Positions 1 through 13,168 of a stretch of 64,000 bases of DNA are shown here, piece after piece. The translations under genes and the position numbers were made by a program. Positions within the stretch are counted from its first letter, which is position 1. The number at the start of each line of letters is the position of its first letter. The notes below the pieces were generated by a model. That model was not told the DNA's origin. It did no database searches and worked only from the letters and a program-made list of their open reading frames with translations. The stretch is from Solea solea (taxonomy: Eukaryota > Chordata > Actinopteri > Pleuronectiformes > Soleidae). The stretch covers positions 19,962,886 to 20,026,885 of the forward strand of contig NC_081138.1 in NCBI RefSeq assembly GCF_958295425.1, read 5' to 3'.

Positions 1-2104
1 ATGTTATTATATTAAACCTGGGCTCATGCATTCCTCTTTAGATCCACTGAAATGCCAAACACAAAAAGAGAAATAACAGCTCACTAGATATAATGACACA
101 TTTTATGAGGCCATATTATTTCATAACGTCAAAGTATGGGCAGGAATACTAATGCATAACGTCAGAGAGCAGGCCTCTATCTTTGGAATAATGAGCATGG
201 TGGATAATTATGCACCTAAGGATTTATGTTCAATACCAACATTTAGTGCAAAAGGGAGGAAGTAGCATGTCCTCTATTGCTTTGAAGGGCAGATAGGTAT
301 GTTTGAGTGTTGTTTTGATGAGTTTGGATCCAGTTAAAACACTGCTAATTCACTTTAAGCGTAAAGTGTTGCCGTGCCGCATTGAAGATCTGTTGCGTTG
401 CTTTGTGCTCACACTGCTGGTGGCGGAAGTTAAGAAATAATGAACTTTCCAAGTGGCCGCCCAAACTTGGCTAATCAAATCATATTGTGCAAATATTGAG
501 GTACAGGTGTTGGCCAATTAAATCACATCCATATTTAAAGACGATATACATATGTCAGAAAATGACTGACATTTCAGAGATTAAAGAAACATATTACATT
601 GAAATACTGGCTTTACTGGTTCAAATTCACAAACTATTCACAAATGAAGAACTTTCATATCCATGTGCCGCAAACTCTGTTCATGTTTTGGTTTGTTGCT
701 TCACCCACATACTTCCTCATGCCTGTTAGCTATTACATATACATATTCACTAACTAGTAACCTTTTTGTTTGACAATAAAAAATGCTAACCCCTAGACAC
801 TGGAAGATAAAATGGGATTGATGGATTAGATTAGGCTAAATAATGCAGAATCTCAAAAGATGTAATCATCATAAGAGTTGTCATTCATGCTTTCCAAATG
901 CAGCAACATTTTGTACTGTACTGTATATACTCTGAATCTTGCATCTAAATGCCAGTTAATAGTGTCAACCTGTTCCCTGTGTTGTCCTGAATGTGCCACT
1001 TTCTCTTCATTGCTATTTATTATGAATGAGTCACTTGTCACATTTTCTCACACTCTTATTAGATTTTGAAAAACAAAGGGGGGCTTGGTTTGGTTTGGCT
1101 AAAAGCAGCAACATATTTTATATTAACAAATAAGAAAATGACAGTGTGACTCTAGGGCCTCTGTGGAACAATTAATTAACTGTGCATAGACACTGTGTTT
1201 ACCAGAGAGCTAATGCTGAGCCGTGCTGCCATCACAAAGAAAATAACTGAAAATAAGACACAACTGCCAACCAATAAACGACATTTAAAAAAAACACAAT
1301 TTTCCAAACTGAAACTTAGTATGATATGAACTTTGCCAGCAAATGTAGGAACATTGTAAAAGTAATTTCTATCAATGTTGTCAATGGTTAATTTGCAAAA
1401 AAAGTAAAATGAATGTTCCAGAATGAGTTTCATAAATTAAATACATTTTAAGCACTATCTAAACAAACTACATTCATGACAGCAATATTATGATCTTAAC
1501 TGGTTGCTAAAATAAAGTTCTTGCAATATAATGTGCCACTTCATCAGCACCTACACTTTGTCCAATTATCACCTGAATGTCGGCACAACATTCCATTAAC
1601 ACAGAAAAATAATAAATAATTAATCTGTTCTCTCCATGTGTTCAATTTATTCTCCCTAAACATTGGTCGTCAAGTGAACTCTTGAATCAGGAACCAAAGA
1701 AGCAGTATTCTAAATATAGACGTTTTTGATCCCGTGTTTAAACGTGTATGTGTCCTTTCACTTCATGAGTTTTTGTGTGGCTGGGGTTCCTTAGTCAACT
1801 TGCTGGTCGATTTCTAAGGCAACGAGGGCAGATCATGTATATCAATGAGGGATACTCGACATGGAGTAGGAAACATTAACTCAGCTTCAGTGCTCCTCTG
1901 CTCTGCTTGAGCATGGAGACCTGAACCAACAGCCTTGTGGCCCCAATTCCTATTGGCTTTGAGATTACGTGCTGAAATACCCAGACTTCAATTACACAAA
2001 TACCCTTCAGCAGGAAAAGTTATTGTAATGTGTTCATTCCTCTGTTAATGTCTGCATTTCTTTGTCTTACAAATGTGTCTATTTTGGGCCAAATAAAGAA
2101 CCTG
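1..2104. other. gene-free stretch, no repeat recognised
   Basis: AT-rich DNA with stops in all frames. The open frames are under 90 codons and read like chance translations. I see no recognisable transposon, RNA gene or convincing splice-site pair here. Confidence 0.6.
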
Positions 2105-2590
2105 TGGTGGATTTCTGCAGGAGAAGACACTCTCCTTCAACATCCAGGAAATGGACATTGAGATGGTGACATCTTATCAGTACCTGGGTGTTCACATTAA
2201 CAATAAACTGGACTGGTCTGATCATGCTGCCTTACTTTACAGTTAGGGTCAGAGCAGACTGTACCTGTTAAGGAGGCTAAGACCTTCTATGACTCAGTAG
2301 TGGCATCAGTAGTGGCATGTTTTTGAGTGGTCTGTTGGGGCAGTAGCATCTCAGCTGTGGACAGGTAGAGGCTGGACAGACTGATTAAAAAAAGCCAGCT
2401 CTGTCCTTCGATGTCCCCTTCACCCAGTGGAGATGGTGGGAGAGAGGAGAATGACTGCTAAGCTATCATCTCTGATGGACAATGTCTCCTACCCTCTGCA
2501 GGACACTATGTCTGAAGGAGCGTCATCACAGGTCGTTCCGCCCTGCAGCTCTTAGACTGTATGAAAAGCACTGCTCTCAGTGGAGCATGT
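2105..2590 (+). mobile_element. degenerate LINE fragment (C-terminal part of ORF2)
   Basis: Conceptual translation across several frames gives the C-terminal end of a teleost non-LTR retrotransposon ORF2. A frame with YLGVHINNKLDWSDH (about 2181-2225) is followed by an in-frame stop, then GQSRLYLLRRLR, then after a frame change VVCWGSSIS, and finally LKERHHRSFRPAALRLYEKH (about 2506-2570). The order matches the region after the reverse-transcriptase catalytic core in L2/CR1/Jockey-type fish LINEs. The catalytic FADD region is absent, there are at least two internal deletions plus frameshifts and stops, so the copy is dead and 5'-truncated. The clade name is my inference from motif style. It runs on into an AT-rich stretch of TATATA motifs that may be its 3' tail. 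Confidence 0.82.
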
Positions 2591-4170
2591 ATATATACTA
2601 TATATACTACATATATAATATACTCTACATAGATGTAATAAACATACAATATATCATGCTCAGCCCGTGTTTATACTGTAAATGTCAATACCATACTTAT
2701 ATTCCGCTAACTGTCTATAATGAACATGATATAAAAATATCTTATAGTCATATTGTTGATATCTTATTTCTATCAACTTCAGACTGGGTAGACCAGTGGT
2801 TCTCGAACTTTCTATACCAAGAACCACCCGAGAAAATATTGAGCTCTCTTAGTAACACCATTATCGCCAGCGTTAAGATACAGTGTGTGTAAAAAGGCCG
2901 AGCAAAGTCAGCTAAGGACTTTTCACAAGAGGCAGATTTATTACCACTGAGATAATTTGCTTATCCTCACATATTCTTCAGACACTGGTATAGAGAAATT
3001 AGATTAAGATGGAGCGAGAGATAAGGGTGATTAATTTATTATTATAATTTTGATATACTGTATATATCAAAATTCCTCCGCTCCATTCTGATCACATACA
3101 GTACTCTGGTATAAACAGTAGAACAGTACTTCTGATTTTCCTCCAAATACCAACAGAGGAAGAGGACATGCTGTATCTTAAGGCTTCCAAATGGGAGTCG
3201 AGGTTCTTATGCATGACATCATGACCGGTTGCCAATTGCTGATGATATTAGCAGGTGTAATGTTTACTTTGCTTCGTTCATGAACTAAGATTCTGAACAA
3301 ATACTTTGTATAGCACGTAACCCAAAGTTTAGCAGAGGGCAATGTATTGTGATTTGCTCATACTTGGTCATGAAACAAAACACGAGATAAACAAAATAAT
3401 TGGACCCAAGGATGAGGCTAGAGGAAAGGTTGAGGAAGACAAAAATCCTCCTCTGGAAACTCGAAAACCTAAACATATCTGTACACATCCAGCAAATATC
3501 TGTGTCACACTTTAGAGGTTGACTATGACCCTAGTAGCGGTCCTAGAGGAAATATCAAGTGATCAATAAACTCAAATCCTATGGGGGATATGAAAGTCAA
3601 TACAATATTTCATTACAGTCTGTTCACTAGTCTAGACAAAGTGATGGACTGGCTAACAGAGAGAAAACAAACGGCTTAGTAATGGTCATTTTGTAGGTAA
3701 GACATGGCAGTGAAACAACACTGGTGATTAAGTTGTGACTGTAAGGGAAATTGTCTATTTTTGGCTAGTTTGTTTTATTATTGTACGTTTTCAATGGTCA
3801 TCAGCTCAGGGTGGTAAGGAATCATAGTGTTGATATTCAGTAAATGAGAAATACTGTATGACAAGACCTACAGAGAAAATGTGATGAAAAGCACTTTAAA
3901 TAAAAATGTTCCGATATGATACATGTAAATGCTAGGTCTTTCTTTTGTGATTATATTAACTGTGAAGAGCAAGCATTCCAATGTAAAACTTTTAATTAAA
4001 TAAATTCCACTCTTATGCACTTTGTACGCATAAGATGTATGTAATGTAATGTAATTTGTGAACAAGAATAGAGGAATGTCAAAACAATGCTGTGTAGCTT
4101 CTAGGAACATGTTACTTCAAACCTACTGCATTTCAAACATCTCCTTCAAACATTCAGCTAACAATAAATA
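2591..4170. other. gene-free stretch with hAT-like end and an AT palindrome
   Basis: At 2794 the sequence CAGTGGTTCTCGAACTTTC resembles a hAT terminal inverted repeat, but I found no matching partner end. A perfect 12-bp inverted repeat with a 5-nt loop lies at 3046-3074. No gene is visible. Confidence 0.45.
3046..3074. repeat. 12-bp perfect inverted repeat (AT-rich)
   Basis: The arm AATTTTGATATA at 3046-3057 is exactly complementary to 3063-3074, with a 5-nt spacer. It could be the centre of a small palindromic element or simply AT-rich chance. Confidence 0.8.
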
Positions 4171-4239
4171 CATATATATATATATATATATATACATATA
4201 TACATATACATATACATATACATACATATACATATACAC

Positions 4240-4277
<38 letters not shown>
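4171..4277. repeat. TA / TACA microsatellite
   Basis: About 107 bp of (TA)n at both ends with a central block of ATACATATACA variants. This is plain simple-sequence DNA. The apparent ORFs over it on both strands (tyrosine/isoleucine runs) are artefacts. Confidence 0.97.
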
Positions 4278-4280
<3 letters not shown>

Positions 4281-6210
4281 GTAGGTATGTGAGTAAATCA
4301 TAGCCACATCTAATGGCTTATACACACATACTGTGTATACACCCACACACATCTCCATTTGTGTTTCAGTCACATTATCACAGTAACACAAAAAGTGTAT
4401 TTCACTTCGAGTGGCTGTGGATCTGAGTTAATGGACGTAAACTTGTTGACCTTGACGTCATGAAAGCCAGTCATCTGTAAAAGGTAACGAAGGTGTCAAC
4501 TCAGCCTGCAGCAAAGAGTGGACAGAGAGCAAGCCTGTTTTCATTTGTCAATAACAACAAGTTTGATTAGCGTCTACATCACCTGCAGACCTAATCAGCC
4601 GAATCTTTCCACTCGGAGACATAAACAGAGAAATGCAGAGTTGTCGATCTTTAACTAAATAAAATTGAAAACACCTCTCGACAGGATCGGGTGAACTCCT
4701 GCCCTCACCGCGTTCAGATGGAATTAGGGCAATAGACGTAAATGATCATCCAAGAGACTAGATTGTTCTGACCTGACTGGAGAATTATTACTACCAGTTG
4801 TTCAATAAGATGTGCTCAAATCTTAAAATTCATATAATGATAGTGGATGGAAATGCACATCATCATTATACCTGTTGAAATATCCCACTATACTGTATGC
4901 TACAACTCCCGTTTTAAAGAATAGTTATTCAACATGTTTACATTTTTTGAGAACTAACCTGCTGTTCCTTTTACATTATTCATCAACACCCAGATCTTAC
5001 ATCTAGACAGTTTAGTCTGAAATAAGTCATTTTCAAAATGAAGGTTAGAGGCAAAAATAGGCTTTAACTTATTACTTTTTTTTGGACAGTGATTGTGTTG
5101 GAGTATATTAAGTGAAATGGACCTGTATGAAAATGTATGCTTTTTTCTGTAATTAGCATATTCACGTAACATCGTTACGCTTTGCTGTTTTTAAAGTATA
5201 ACCAAAACTTTAAAACATTTTTTAGAAATACACATCAAGCTTTATATTTTTAGTAATTTGAAGTTACTGTGAGTGAAACACTTACAAATCTTGAGTTTTT
5301 GGACAGGGACATGGGGTCTCTCAGCCTCAGGGGTTTGAAAATAGGTGTATAGTATCCAATCATAATTTATCCAATCATGAGCCAGGAATCTGCAAAAGAG
5401 GCAGTCCTCTCTGCTGGTGAGGTCAGGCAGTTTGTCACCAAACACATATTGGAATATTAACAACGGCAATGACAGGAAATTAGCCTAAGGTTAAATTAAA
5501 CTACTGTATATGCTATTGTGTGACATCTTTGCACCCTATGTATATATGAAGTAGGAGTAGAAATAGTAATGGAAATAACTAAATGCAGTGGACTACATCC
5601 TGTGTATAAATTATGCCTGCTGCAGTCAGTATAATATACTGTAAATAGAGCTACAAACAGTGGCTTTGCATTATACCCTGTACTTCACAAGACTTTGGGC
5701 CTAATTCACTGATGTGTGCACAGAAATGTTCACACTCTTTATTGATTTATGAAACTGGCACACTGGCCAACCCCATAAAGCACATGCCTGTTCTATGTAA
5801 TCTGCATACAAACATTTTATCCCTCTATATAAGGACATGCCATTTGGTGAATCATGAAGACAGCAGAAGAGCAGTAGGAAGAAAATACTGATGTCTCAGA
5901 GAGGGTGAACAACAGAGGACAACATTTAATGATATCCGCAAATACGTGTGTGTGTTTTGTAATTAACGAGTGTAATTCAATCAGAATAAAAAATGACAAT
6001 AGCAGCTGTGTTTGCTGTTGGCAAACATTCATTAATTACAGTAACCAATATAATTTGTAGGCCATGTGATGCAGGGGCCAATGTCAACCTTGTCATATTA
6101 GTTACTGTAAAATAGCTGAAGGTTTTATGACAGTAAATTATGATGTGATAGTCATGATGATAAGGTGTCAATTTTTTTTTTGTTGAAGTAATTTAACAAT
6201 TTCAATTATT
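4278..6210. other. gene-free stretch
   Basis: AT-rich sequence without recognisable coding content. The short frames have no family resemblance. Confidence 0.55.
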
Positions 6211-6450
6211 GTTGTTTCGAGCCCCGATTGGAACAAGGACCTTTGTGCATGGAGTTTGCATGTTCTCCCCGTGTGTGCGTGGGTTTTCTCCGGGTTCTCT
6301 GGCTTCCTTCCACAGTCCAAAAACATGCAATATGGGGATTAGGTAAATTGGACACTCTAAATTGACCGTAGGTATGAGAGCGAGTAAATGGTTGAATGGT
6401 TGGTTGTCTCTGTATGTGGCTTGTGGATTAAGCAATAGAAAATGGATGGG
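6211..6450 (+). mobile_element. tRNA-headed teleost SINE, internally deleted
   Basis: The segment holds the core of the window's SINE family: TGGAGTTTGCATGTTCTCCC, then a GGGTTTTCTCCGGGTTCTC block, then the CAGTCCAAAAACATGCA block and TAAATTGGACACTCTAAATT. It then jumps to the tail AATGGATGGG, so the conserved 3' block (GTACCCCGCC...) seen at 30.8 kb is missing here. The 5' part retains only the end of the tRNA-like head (GTTTCGAGCCCC, a degenerate B box). Family assignment rests on the shared blocks in the other copies at 7.3, 30.8, 50.5 and 59.2-59.9 kb. I do not give a Repbase name. Confidence 0.85.
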
Positions 6451-7264
6451 TGCGTATTTACATTTTCATGGTGTGAGGAAGTTATTAAATTGGTTCTATT
6501 GTACAAACAAATTCAGTTAAGAACATGTTGATCAATGTGTCAAGCATTTAAATACGTACAGTTTAAGCACAGCTTTGTGTGCTTGAAATACTGAGAACAC
6601 AATGGGCCTCATTCACAGACAACTCACGATTGATAGTTTAACTCTATAAGGCATCCAAATACAAATGTTTGTTTGACGCCCAGGCTCCAACTCCATGATA
6701 TGTTACACTGTCATATCTAGGAGTGATTAGCAGCAAGCATAACTAATCCCCCCGGAGCCTGCAGGTGGATGCTGGGGCTTAATGCATGAGCAGTACAGTC
6801 TGCAGTAGTGCTGATGAGCAGAGGGAGAGATAGGGAAAAATATGCAGCTTAAAAAGCCCGCCAATTGAGAGAGGTGGGTATACATGTCTTCTCGAGATGG
6901 CAGCCTGAACTAGCTCACCAGCTCGCCTCATATTGCTACACTTTCAGTTTGAGCACATGCCTTGGGAGGGAGGTAGTACTGTTCGTACGGTTTGTCTAAT
7001 TTCATCTATGGTTATTTAAACAGGGAGGTTTTAAAAAAGAGTCTCAATTGTCACGGAACATACTGTATTATTGGCAAACTACAGAGATAGGAATACAAAT
7101 ACCTGTGTTCTTAATCTCATCTACACACAGCTTGAGATTTCACAAACATAGTTGCTCTTACCCAGTGTACAGTAAATTACACTGATCCTCAATTATCTCA
7201 TCACCAGGACGCCAATAAGAAGAAATATAAGACTGAAAAAAATGTTTATATTCGGTGAGAAAAA
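6451..7264. other. gene-free stretch, possible conserved non-coding DNA
   Basis: No gene. The part around 6700-6800 is less AT-rich and has no simple repeats. Conservation cannot be judged from one sequence. Confidence 0.4.
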
Positions 7265-7472
7265 CACTGAATAAACTCTCAGGAGGACGAACGGCACAGC
7301 CATTCACTCTCACATACACATCCATGGTCACTTTAGAGTGTCTAATTTACTTCTGCATGTTTTTTGGACTGTGAGAGGAAAAACCTCATTTGGGGAGAAC
7401 AAACTGGGATTCAAACCAGCAGCCTTCATGCTGTGAGGCAACAGTGCTAAGCCACTTATCTACCGTGTGGCC
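7265..7472 (-). mobile_element. tRNA-headed SINE, reverse orientation
   Basis: Read on the minus strand this begins GGGCCACACGGTAGATAAG, passes a B-box-like GGTTTGAATCC, and continues through the GGGGAGAA..., TTTTTGGACTGTGAGAGG and CACTCTAAA blocks shared with the 6.2 kb copy. It is the best view of the tRNA-like head besides the copy at 59.9 kb. The conserved tail is missing (3'-truncated or deleted), so no target-site duplication could be assigned. Confidence 0.85.
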
Positions 7473-8860
7473 CAGTTGGTGTGTAGACCCTTGTAAAGAG
7501 AGACGGTATGATGTATTTTACTGGTATTCTCTTCCATCTATGAACCACTCTTTGTTCATCCTCTTACTTCTGACATTCTCTATTTTAAGCTCTATGTCAT
7601 GTCTCTTTCATTTGAAATTAGCCTTTGATGAATTTTGAATGAAAAGGAACGTGCTCGCAAAGAGGCTGACCTTCATAGCTACTTTGCTGGGGTGTTTGAA
7701 GTATTGTCAAGTCCTATAGGGTTACAAAGGCACTCAGGCTAACAGGAGTAGAAATAAAAGGAGCACAAAATATTTGACTAACATCGCCTTAATTTTAAAA
7801 AGCTAGCCACAAAGCTCAGCAGGCAAGACCTTAATCACGAGGACGGTGGTATTTGAAACGGCACTTGAAATGCCCTTTCTCCTGGTTCTGTATTGGCGAG
7901 CTGTTGCCCATTCGGCTGCACAGCCGTGATAAAGGTTAATCTGTCCATATCAGATATCACAGTATATGCTATCTTTGGATTAAAATAACAAACTGAGAGA
8001 AATGCATCTAATGCACAGACACAATCCATTATCCAGCCCTGACCTTACCCGTCACAACCCTTAACCCTTAAATCACAATTTAAACTTTCCATTCACTTTC
8101 ACTACAGATCCCTGTCATGAACACGTCAGACCTCACACGTGTAGGGAAATAGTAGGCACCTGGTTTTCTGCAGGAACCCCCCAAAAAAAGAAAGAAAAAA
8201 CACAGACAGAGACAAGTGATTGCCCTGCTTTGTAAAGGCAATTAAATGACTTATTTTCTTTTTTTACAGTCTAATGGTTTACTGCACTGTCCGCCATGTG
8301 AAGAGTTTTGAGTAAATAACTACTGACTTTTTAATCAAAGAGACGAAGGCTTATGGCTGCACCTTAACACGCATGCAGCCATAAAACATCTGGGTGACAA
8401 GCTGCTCCGTTCACTAATCTGATTGGCTTCTTAATGTTTTTTGAGAACATCTGGCTGTGCTTCATCTTACCTGGCAGAACCATGCTATTTTTGCCTTAGT
8501 AAGTATTTTAAAAAACACTGAAAAATGCCAAAGCGCTTGACTGTAATCAATTTAAAGAAAAGGGAAGACATAGAAAAACTTGCCATTAATTAAGTCTGTG
8601 GTGGGGTAATATTTCCCTGCAGGGTATGCATGCTTACCTCAGGGGCTGAACACACAAAAAGGTGAATCCACTTAGGTTTTTATCAAATCTGCATTTTACC
8701 CACACAGAGACAGTGTTTTCTTTTTAAACGGGATCCAGAAAGGGAAAATCTCAAATCCCCACCCTTGCACTCTCAAAGCGAAAAAAGCAAAAGATTGTTT
8801 CACATCTTGTTCCATTTCCGTGTGGATAAGGCCTCTGTCATGGACGACAATTTGCCCTTT

Positions 8861-8916
8861 TTAACATGCCACTGCCACTTCAAACACTGGGGTTATTAGT
8901 ACCAGTGGCATGTTAA
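8861..8916. repeat. 14-bp perfect inverted repeat, 28-nt spacer
   Basis: TTAACATGCCACTG at 8861-8874 is exactly reverse-complemented at 8903-8916. The intervening sequence does not extend the stem. Confidence 0.85.
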
Positions 8917-9352
8917 TATCTGTTGCTCTCACACAAGGCAAAAAAAAAAAGCTGTAGGCTCCACTGACTCCACACTATATCTACCACTTCCTGTCAGAGC
9001 AAAACAAATGACAGCCTTGATTGCAGAAGGTGACCGGGATGATTGCCTCTGTAAATCTAAATCAAACTTCTGCACACAATTACAATTTTCCAAAGGATGC
9101 ATGCCAAATGTTAGACTTGTCTTGAGGAATGAATGATAGTCCTCGGTAATGTTGTTCCACCATTAGTAAGGATATTATATCCACAGAGGTAAGAGGGGAG
9201 GTAACATAATTATGGCCCGTGTCCTTATCCATGTTGATTACACTTGCAAGACTGATGACGATGGAGTATCCAATAAGACTTTGCAAAAATCGAATTAAGT
9301 ATTCTATTTCAAGCATAATTCAAAAACATTTCACAGATTCAAGGGTACAGTC

Positions 9353-9370
9353 TGTGGCTCTGGAGCCACA
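9353..9370. repeat. 8-bp hairpin with 2-nt loop
   Basis: TGTGGCTC / GAGCCACA around a TG centre. It is short enough to be chance. Confidence 0.8.
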
Positions 9371-10699
9371 AACTAAACAATAAATATGCTAAATATCAAG
9401 ACGGATGTGCATAGATAAGTTTTTCAGACTGGGTGCCGTTTGGCTCACTTCCTGTTCACAACCTGAGCTGCGTAGCTGCCCGGGCAGCTGTCCAACCTAC
9501 AACCATATCAGGCCCTGCGCCACCTTTCCACACATTTGGCCTCAAGCAGTCGAGTTGAAGACGTCTCTGGCATAGATGGGCACAAATGGCCACCTTTCGT
9601 CTTGGTAAAATCAAATGGCGTGATGTAGAGACCAGCTCTGCACATGCTGCTCAGTGTAGACACTTACCATAATGAAACTGACATTCAAGATACTTATCTC
9701 AACAGCTTGACAGCTCTGTCTGTATATTTCACAAGCAGTGCTGCTCTCAACCGCCTTTTGGGGTCTTCCCACCTCTCATCCACGTCACGGTGCTGAATGT
9801 TTGGCCTAAATAAATGCTTGGTGAGCCTGTCATGAGCTGTACACCGTGCTCTCTGAAAAATGTCTCTTTTCTTGTCTGTGCTGCCTGCAAACGAGGTGCT
9901 GCTTTCACCCAGACCCTGTGGCTCAGTCTCTGTGCTCTCTGTCAGCTGCAATCATTTTACCCACTTGAGATCAGGTTCTTATGAACTCAACCTTGGCTAA
10001 TCCACACAGCAAGCCTTCTGATAGCTTCCTTGTGGAGATAATATTATTGGATACCATGTGATAAATCTTGATCGTTAGTAATCTGCTTTTAAGAGATTTG
10101 GGGGAGAGGGGGAGGTGGAGAGTGTTAATCAATAATGTGAGTAGCCTGATCACCCCTAGGGGGCTGTGCAATCGCTGTACAGAGTCACTTTTCAATTCAA
10201 TAAGACATACATCCAGTCTTCCTCCCTGCAGATCCTCCAACTATATTCTTTTCCCTCTACATATACCCTGAGAATCTATTTTATAAGACACAACCCCCAA
10301 TTTACACAAACTGTTGCCTCCTCTCGACTGTCACAATTGAGTTTGGAACATTTAGAGGCATCCGTACCAGGAGAGCTGGTACCAAAACTTTCTCAGCCTT
10401 CTCTTGGTCAAATGGAGTTTTCCAGTAGGATGATTTTAGATGTTTTTAGAAAAAGTCATAATGACCTCCCTTCACTCCCCACCTCTAAACCCAACAGCAC
10501 TCCTTTGGGATCAGGTGGAACAGGATGTTCGCAGCCACAGTGTGCTGCCAAAAAATCTCCACAGCAACTGTGTCATTTGACTGAGCTAATATGGACAACA
10601 ATCCCAGTGAAGCAGTTCCCTGTATTCATGTCACCAAGGTCCCACAAACATAGCACGTATACTCAGTGCGTGCAGGTACTGAATATGTCAAATCTTTCT

Positions 10700-10701
<2 letters not shown>

Positions 10702-10742
<41 letters not shown>
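10702..10742. repeat. (CA)n microsatellite
   Basis: About 41 bp of uninterrupted CA dinucleotide. It lies inside, and helps create, a spurious 208-codon open frame (10166-10792) that encodes a His-Thr run. Confidence 0.98.
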
Positions 10743-10746
<4 letters not shown>

Positions 10747-13112
10747 GTGGGTCATGTTTTGCATGGTACGTAACCAGCTCAGACATGTTTAACAGAAACA
10801 AAGTGAAGCAGAGACAATGGATGAAAGGGGGAAAGACAGGAGGAAAACAAAACAAAAGCACAGTGTATCAGCTTGTTTTTCCTCTTGCACAGAGAGCAGC
10901 TCTCGGTGCATAATTTGTTTTTACCTAATTAGATGGTGTGCTCAAGGATGGTGAGGTGTCATTGTAGGGGATTGTAATGATCTGTCACCGATGCTAAGAG
11001 CATGGAGTGGAGCCGATCGACTGTGACATTTCCCTTGGTGGATAACCTTCAAGACAGGGAGAGGAGACCAGCTTTGACTCGGCAGTATACAGTCCCGCCC
11101 CCCCTCCGCCCTGAGTCGGGAGCGTTAGCAATTCTTACCCATACATTTCATTTTTAGAAATGCCATATACATTTTGACAGTTGCGTTCAATTCTATACAC
11201 CTGATACACAAAGTGTCTTCATGCAGCAGAATCTGTTCAGGACATTAAATATGCAGACAAACAAAACACAGTAGCATCGACTGTGTAATTCAAGAACAAA
11301 GTGTCTCAAAGGAAGTGAACATCTTGACTGGGAGATGCAGCTTCACCCTCAGCCTTAAGGAGCATATTATATAGTCCTCATTTCAATATTCTGACATTAA
11401 AATGTCAACTGGTGACAGCGTTTCAGCCAAACTATGGGGCTAATGTCAACCTAATTAGTTAGTGAAAGTTGATCAACAGTTGTCATTTCAAGTGCATAAG
11501 TGACACCGGCTGACTAAAAAATTGGTGTTTTTGTCTCCCCTTGTCTGAAATCAAGGACCCATTGTGGCAGAAATGACTATGACTTCCATGTTGTAATTCT
11601 TCCCTTTATTACCATTATTTATTACCGTGAAAGAATGGAAAGCTTGACAAGTGTGATATCTGTGAGGAATTATGGGGCAGAAAACTACCGTTCCCCATAT
11701 GAACACACAGTGCGTATTGTCTGTGTTAGTGGGAATAAAGAATATAGGAGTGGCTCAAATTAGTTTTTTTTCTGCCAAAAGCTGTACCCTGAGAGAATAT
11801 AGAGCTATTTTAAACCATAGGTCATGTTCAATCTTTCATCTCGTTTGTAAAAAAAAAAAATCTATCAATGAAAAAGTCACCCATAGCCACCTCCCGTGAC
11901 ATCTCAAACTGGGGCTGAACGGCTTCTGTATCTTCCCGGGATCACAGGTGATCTGTCATAGCAGGCAGGTATTTTGTATGCTGTTCAGGGTCCCTTCACA
12001 ACAGCATCTGCTCTCTTCTCTCTCATTCTCTCTCATTCTCTCTCACACACACGCCCACTATTCTAGTTGGCTGGTGAATTTCTTTGTGCACTGTAACCTC
12101 CAACCTTTCTTTTTTACCTTTGTTTATCTCCACTTCCCCACAACGCAATCCTCTGCAACATAGATCCAAGAGAGTCATTTCTGAGCACAAGGACGTAGCG
12201 GTTGGATTGGCACAGCAACAATTATTTGCGGCAGCATCTCTGGCTGTGAATATTATGGTTCTCCATTTCTTGCCACTGTGACTTAATGAAAATGCAGGAC
12301 TCCTCAAGGGTCACTGAGCAGAAAGAATAAACCAGGCTAAGCAACCAAACCGCCTGCATCTCACATTTTACATTTCATAGGCCAGGAGGCACTATCTACC
12401 CCTCTGACATACTCCACTGGTCTTTATGTACAAAGATACCGTGCCGTGATACAAGAAGGCCTCTCTAATTCCTAGCCAATGAGATGTAATGACACCGACA
12501 GAGCTCAGCAACACTGTGTCTTTTCTCTGTATCACAGCAGGCCTCAGATAACAACCGCTGTGACCAGAACATGCTTAGTGAGGGTCAACCTCGCAGCCAT
12601 TGATCCATCAGGTCTACAAGGATGGAAGTGGACAGAACCAGGCCTGACTCATGTAATATTTAAGGTGGGGGCGGCAGAATTCACATACCTCAATAATCTC
12701 TGTCAAACTGAATTTTTTTTTTTTTTTAACTATTACTTTTTTACTTGGAGCTACAATCTGAGCGAGTTCTCTGGACAGTCTTGCACTAAAATATTTCTCC
12801 AGAGATTATACTTGCTGATTGATGCCATGACTAACTGTGGGACTGTAATGTGTTCTGCAGGCTTGTGTGATTCAGGCATGGAGTGTATTTCTATCGTGAC
12901 AGACAAGTGACTTTTTAACTCACATAAAACACTTATTGAAATGCAAATGTCATGCATATTTTGCATTTATTTGGTGATTTTAGAAGAACATTCAAGATTT
13001 GTGGTGCATCATGTTTCCCATAAAGCCAACATGGCTTTAAATATCGACTCTTTAACACTCTGTAACGTTTGCCATCTATGACTCACCAAAAATATGGGCA
13101 TCCAATTACACA
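10743..13112. other. gene-free stretch
   Basis: No gene recognised. A C-rich patch lies at 11094-11111. A CT/CA-rich patch (about 12013-12052) is simple sequence. The ORFs are not convincing. Confidence 0.5.
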
Positions 13113-13168
13113 ACCGTGACCCTCATGTGGGGGATAAAGCGGTAGACGACGGATGGATAAATGGATAT
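13113..13168 (+). mobile_element. SINE 3'-tail fragment
   Basis: Only the last 56 bp of the SINE family is present: the CCGTGACCCTCATG block, GGATAAAGCGGTAGACGACG and the GGATGGATAAATGGATA tail. It is strongly 5'-truncated, as expected for incomplete target-primed reverse transcription. Confidence 0.75.

Larger units (their letters stand above)
7473..10701. other. gene-free stretch
   Basis: No recognisable gene. It contains a 14-bp perfect inverted repeat (8861-8916) and a short hairpin (9353-9370). A pyrimidine tract ending in ACAG near 8269 resembles a splice acceptor, but no supporting exon is seen. Confidence 0.5.

Noticed and set aside
4058..4391. ORFs on both strands over the TA/TACA repeat
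   Set aside because: Tyr/Ile/Cys repeats encoded by a microsatellite.
5697..6616. Two copies of GGGCCTMATTCAC (5697 and 6604) suggesting MITE ends
   Set aside because: They are in the same orientation and I found no inverted partner or target-site duplication.
8240..8320. TTTTTTTACAG acceptor followed by a short open frame
   Set aside because: Such T-rich acceptor-like strings are frequent in this AT-rich DNA. No donor, frame conservation or poly(A) context supports it.
10166..10792. 208-codon plus-strand open frame
   Set aside because: Runs through a (CA)n microsatellite, has no domain, no splice support and a low-complexity composition. It looks like a chance frame.
11094..11111. C-rich patch as minus-strand G-quadruplex
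   Set aside because: Only three clean G runs of three or more with an imperfect fourth. Much weaker than the 61.04 kb motif.
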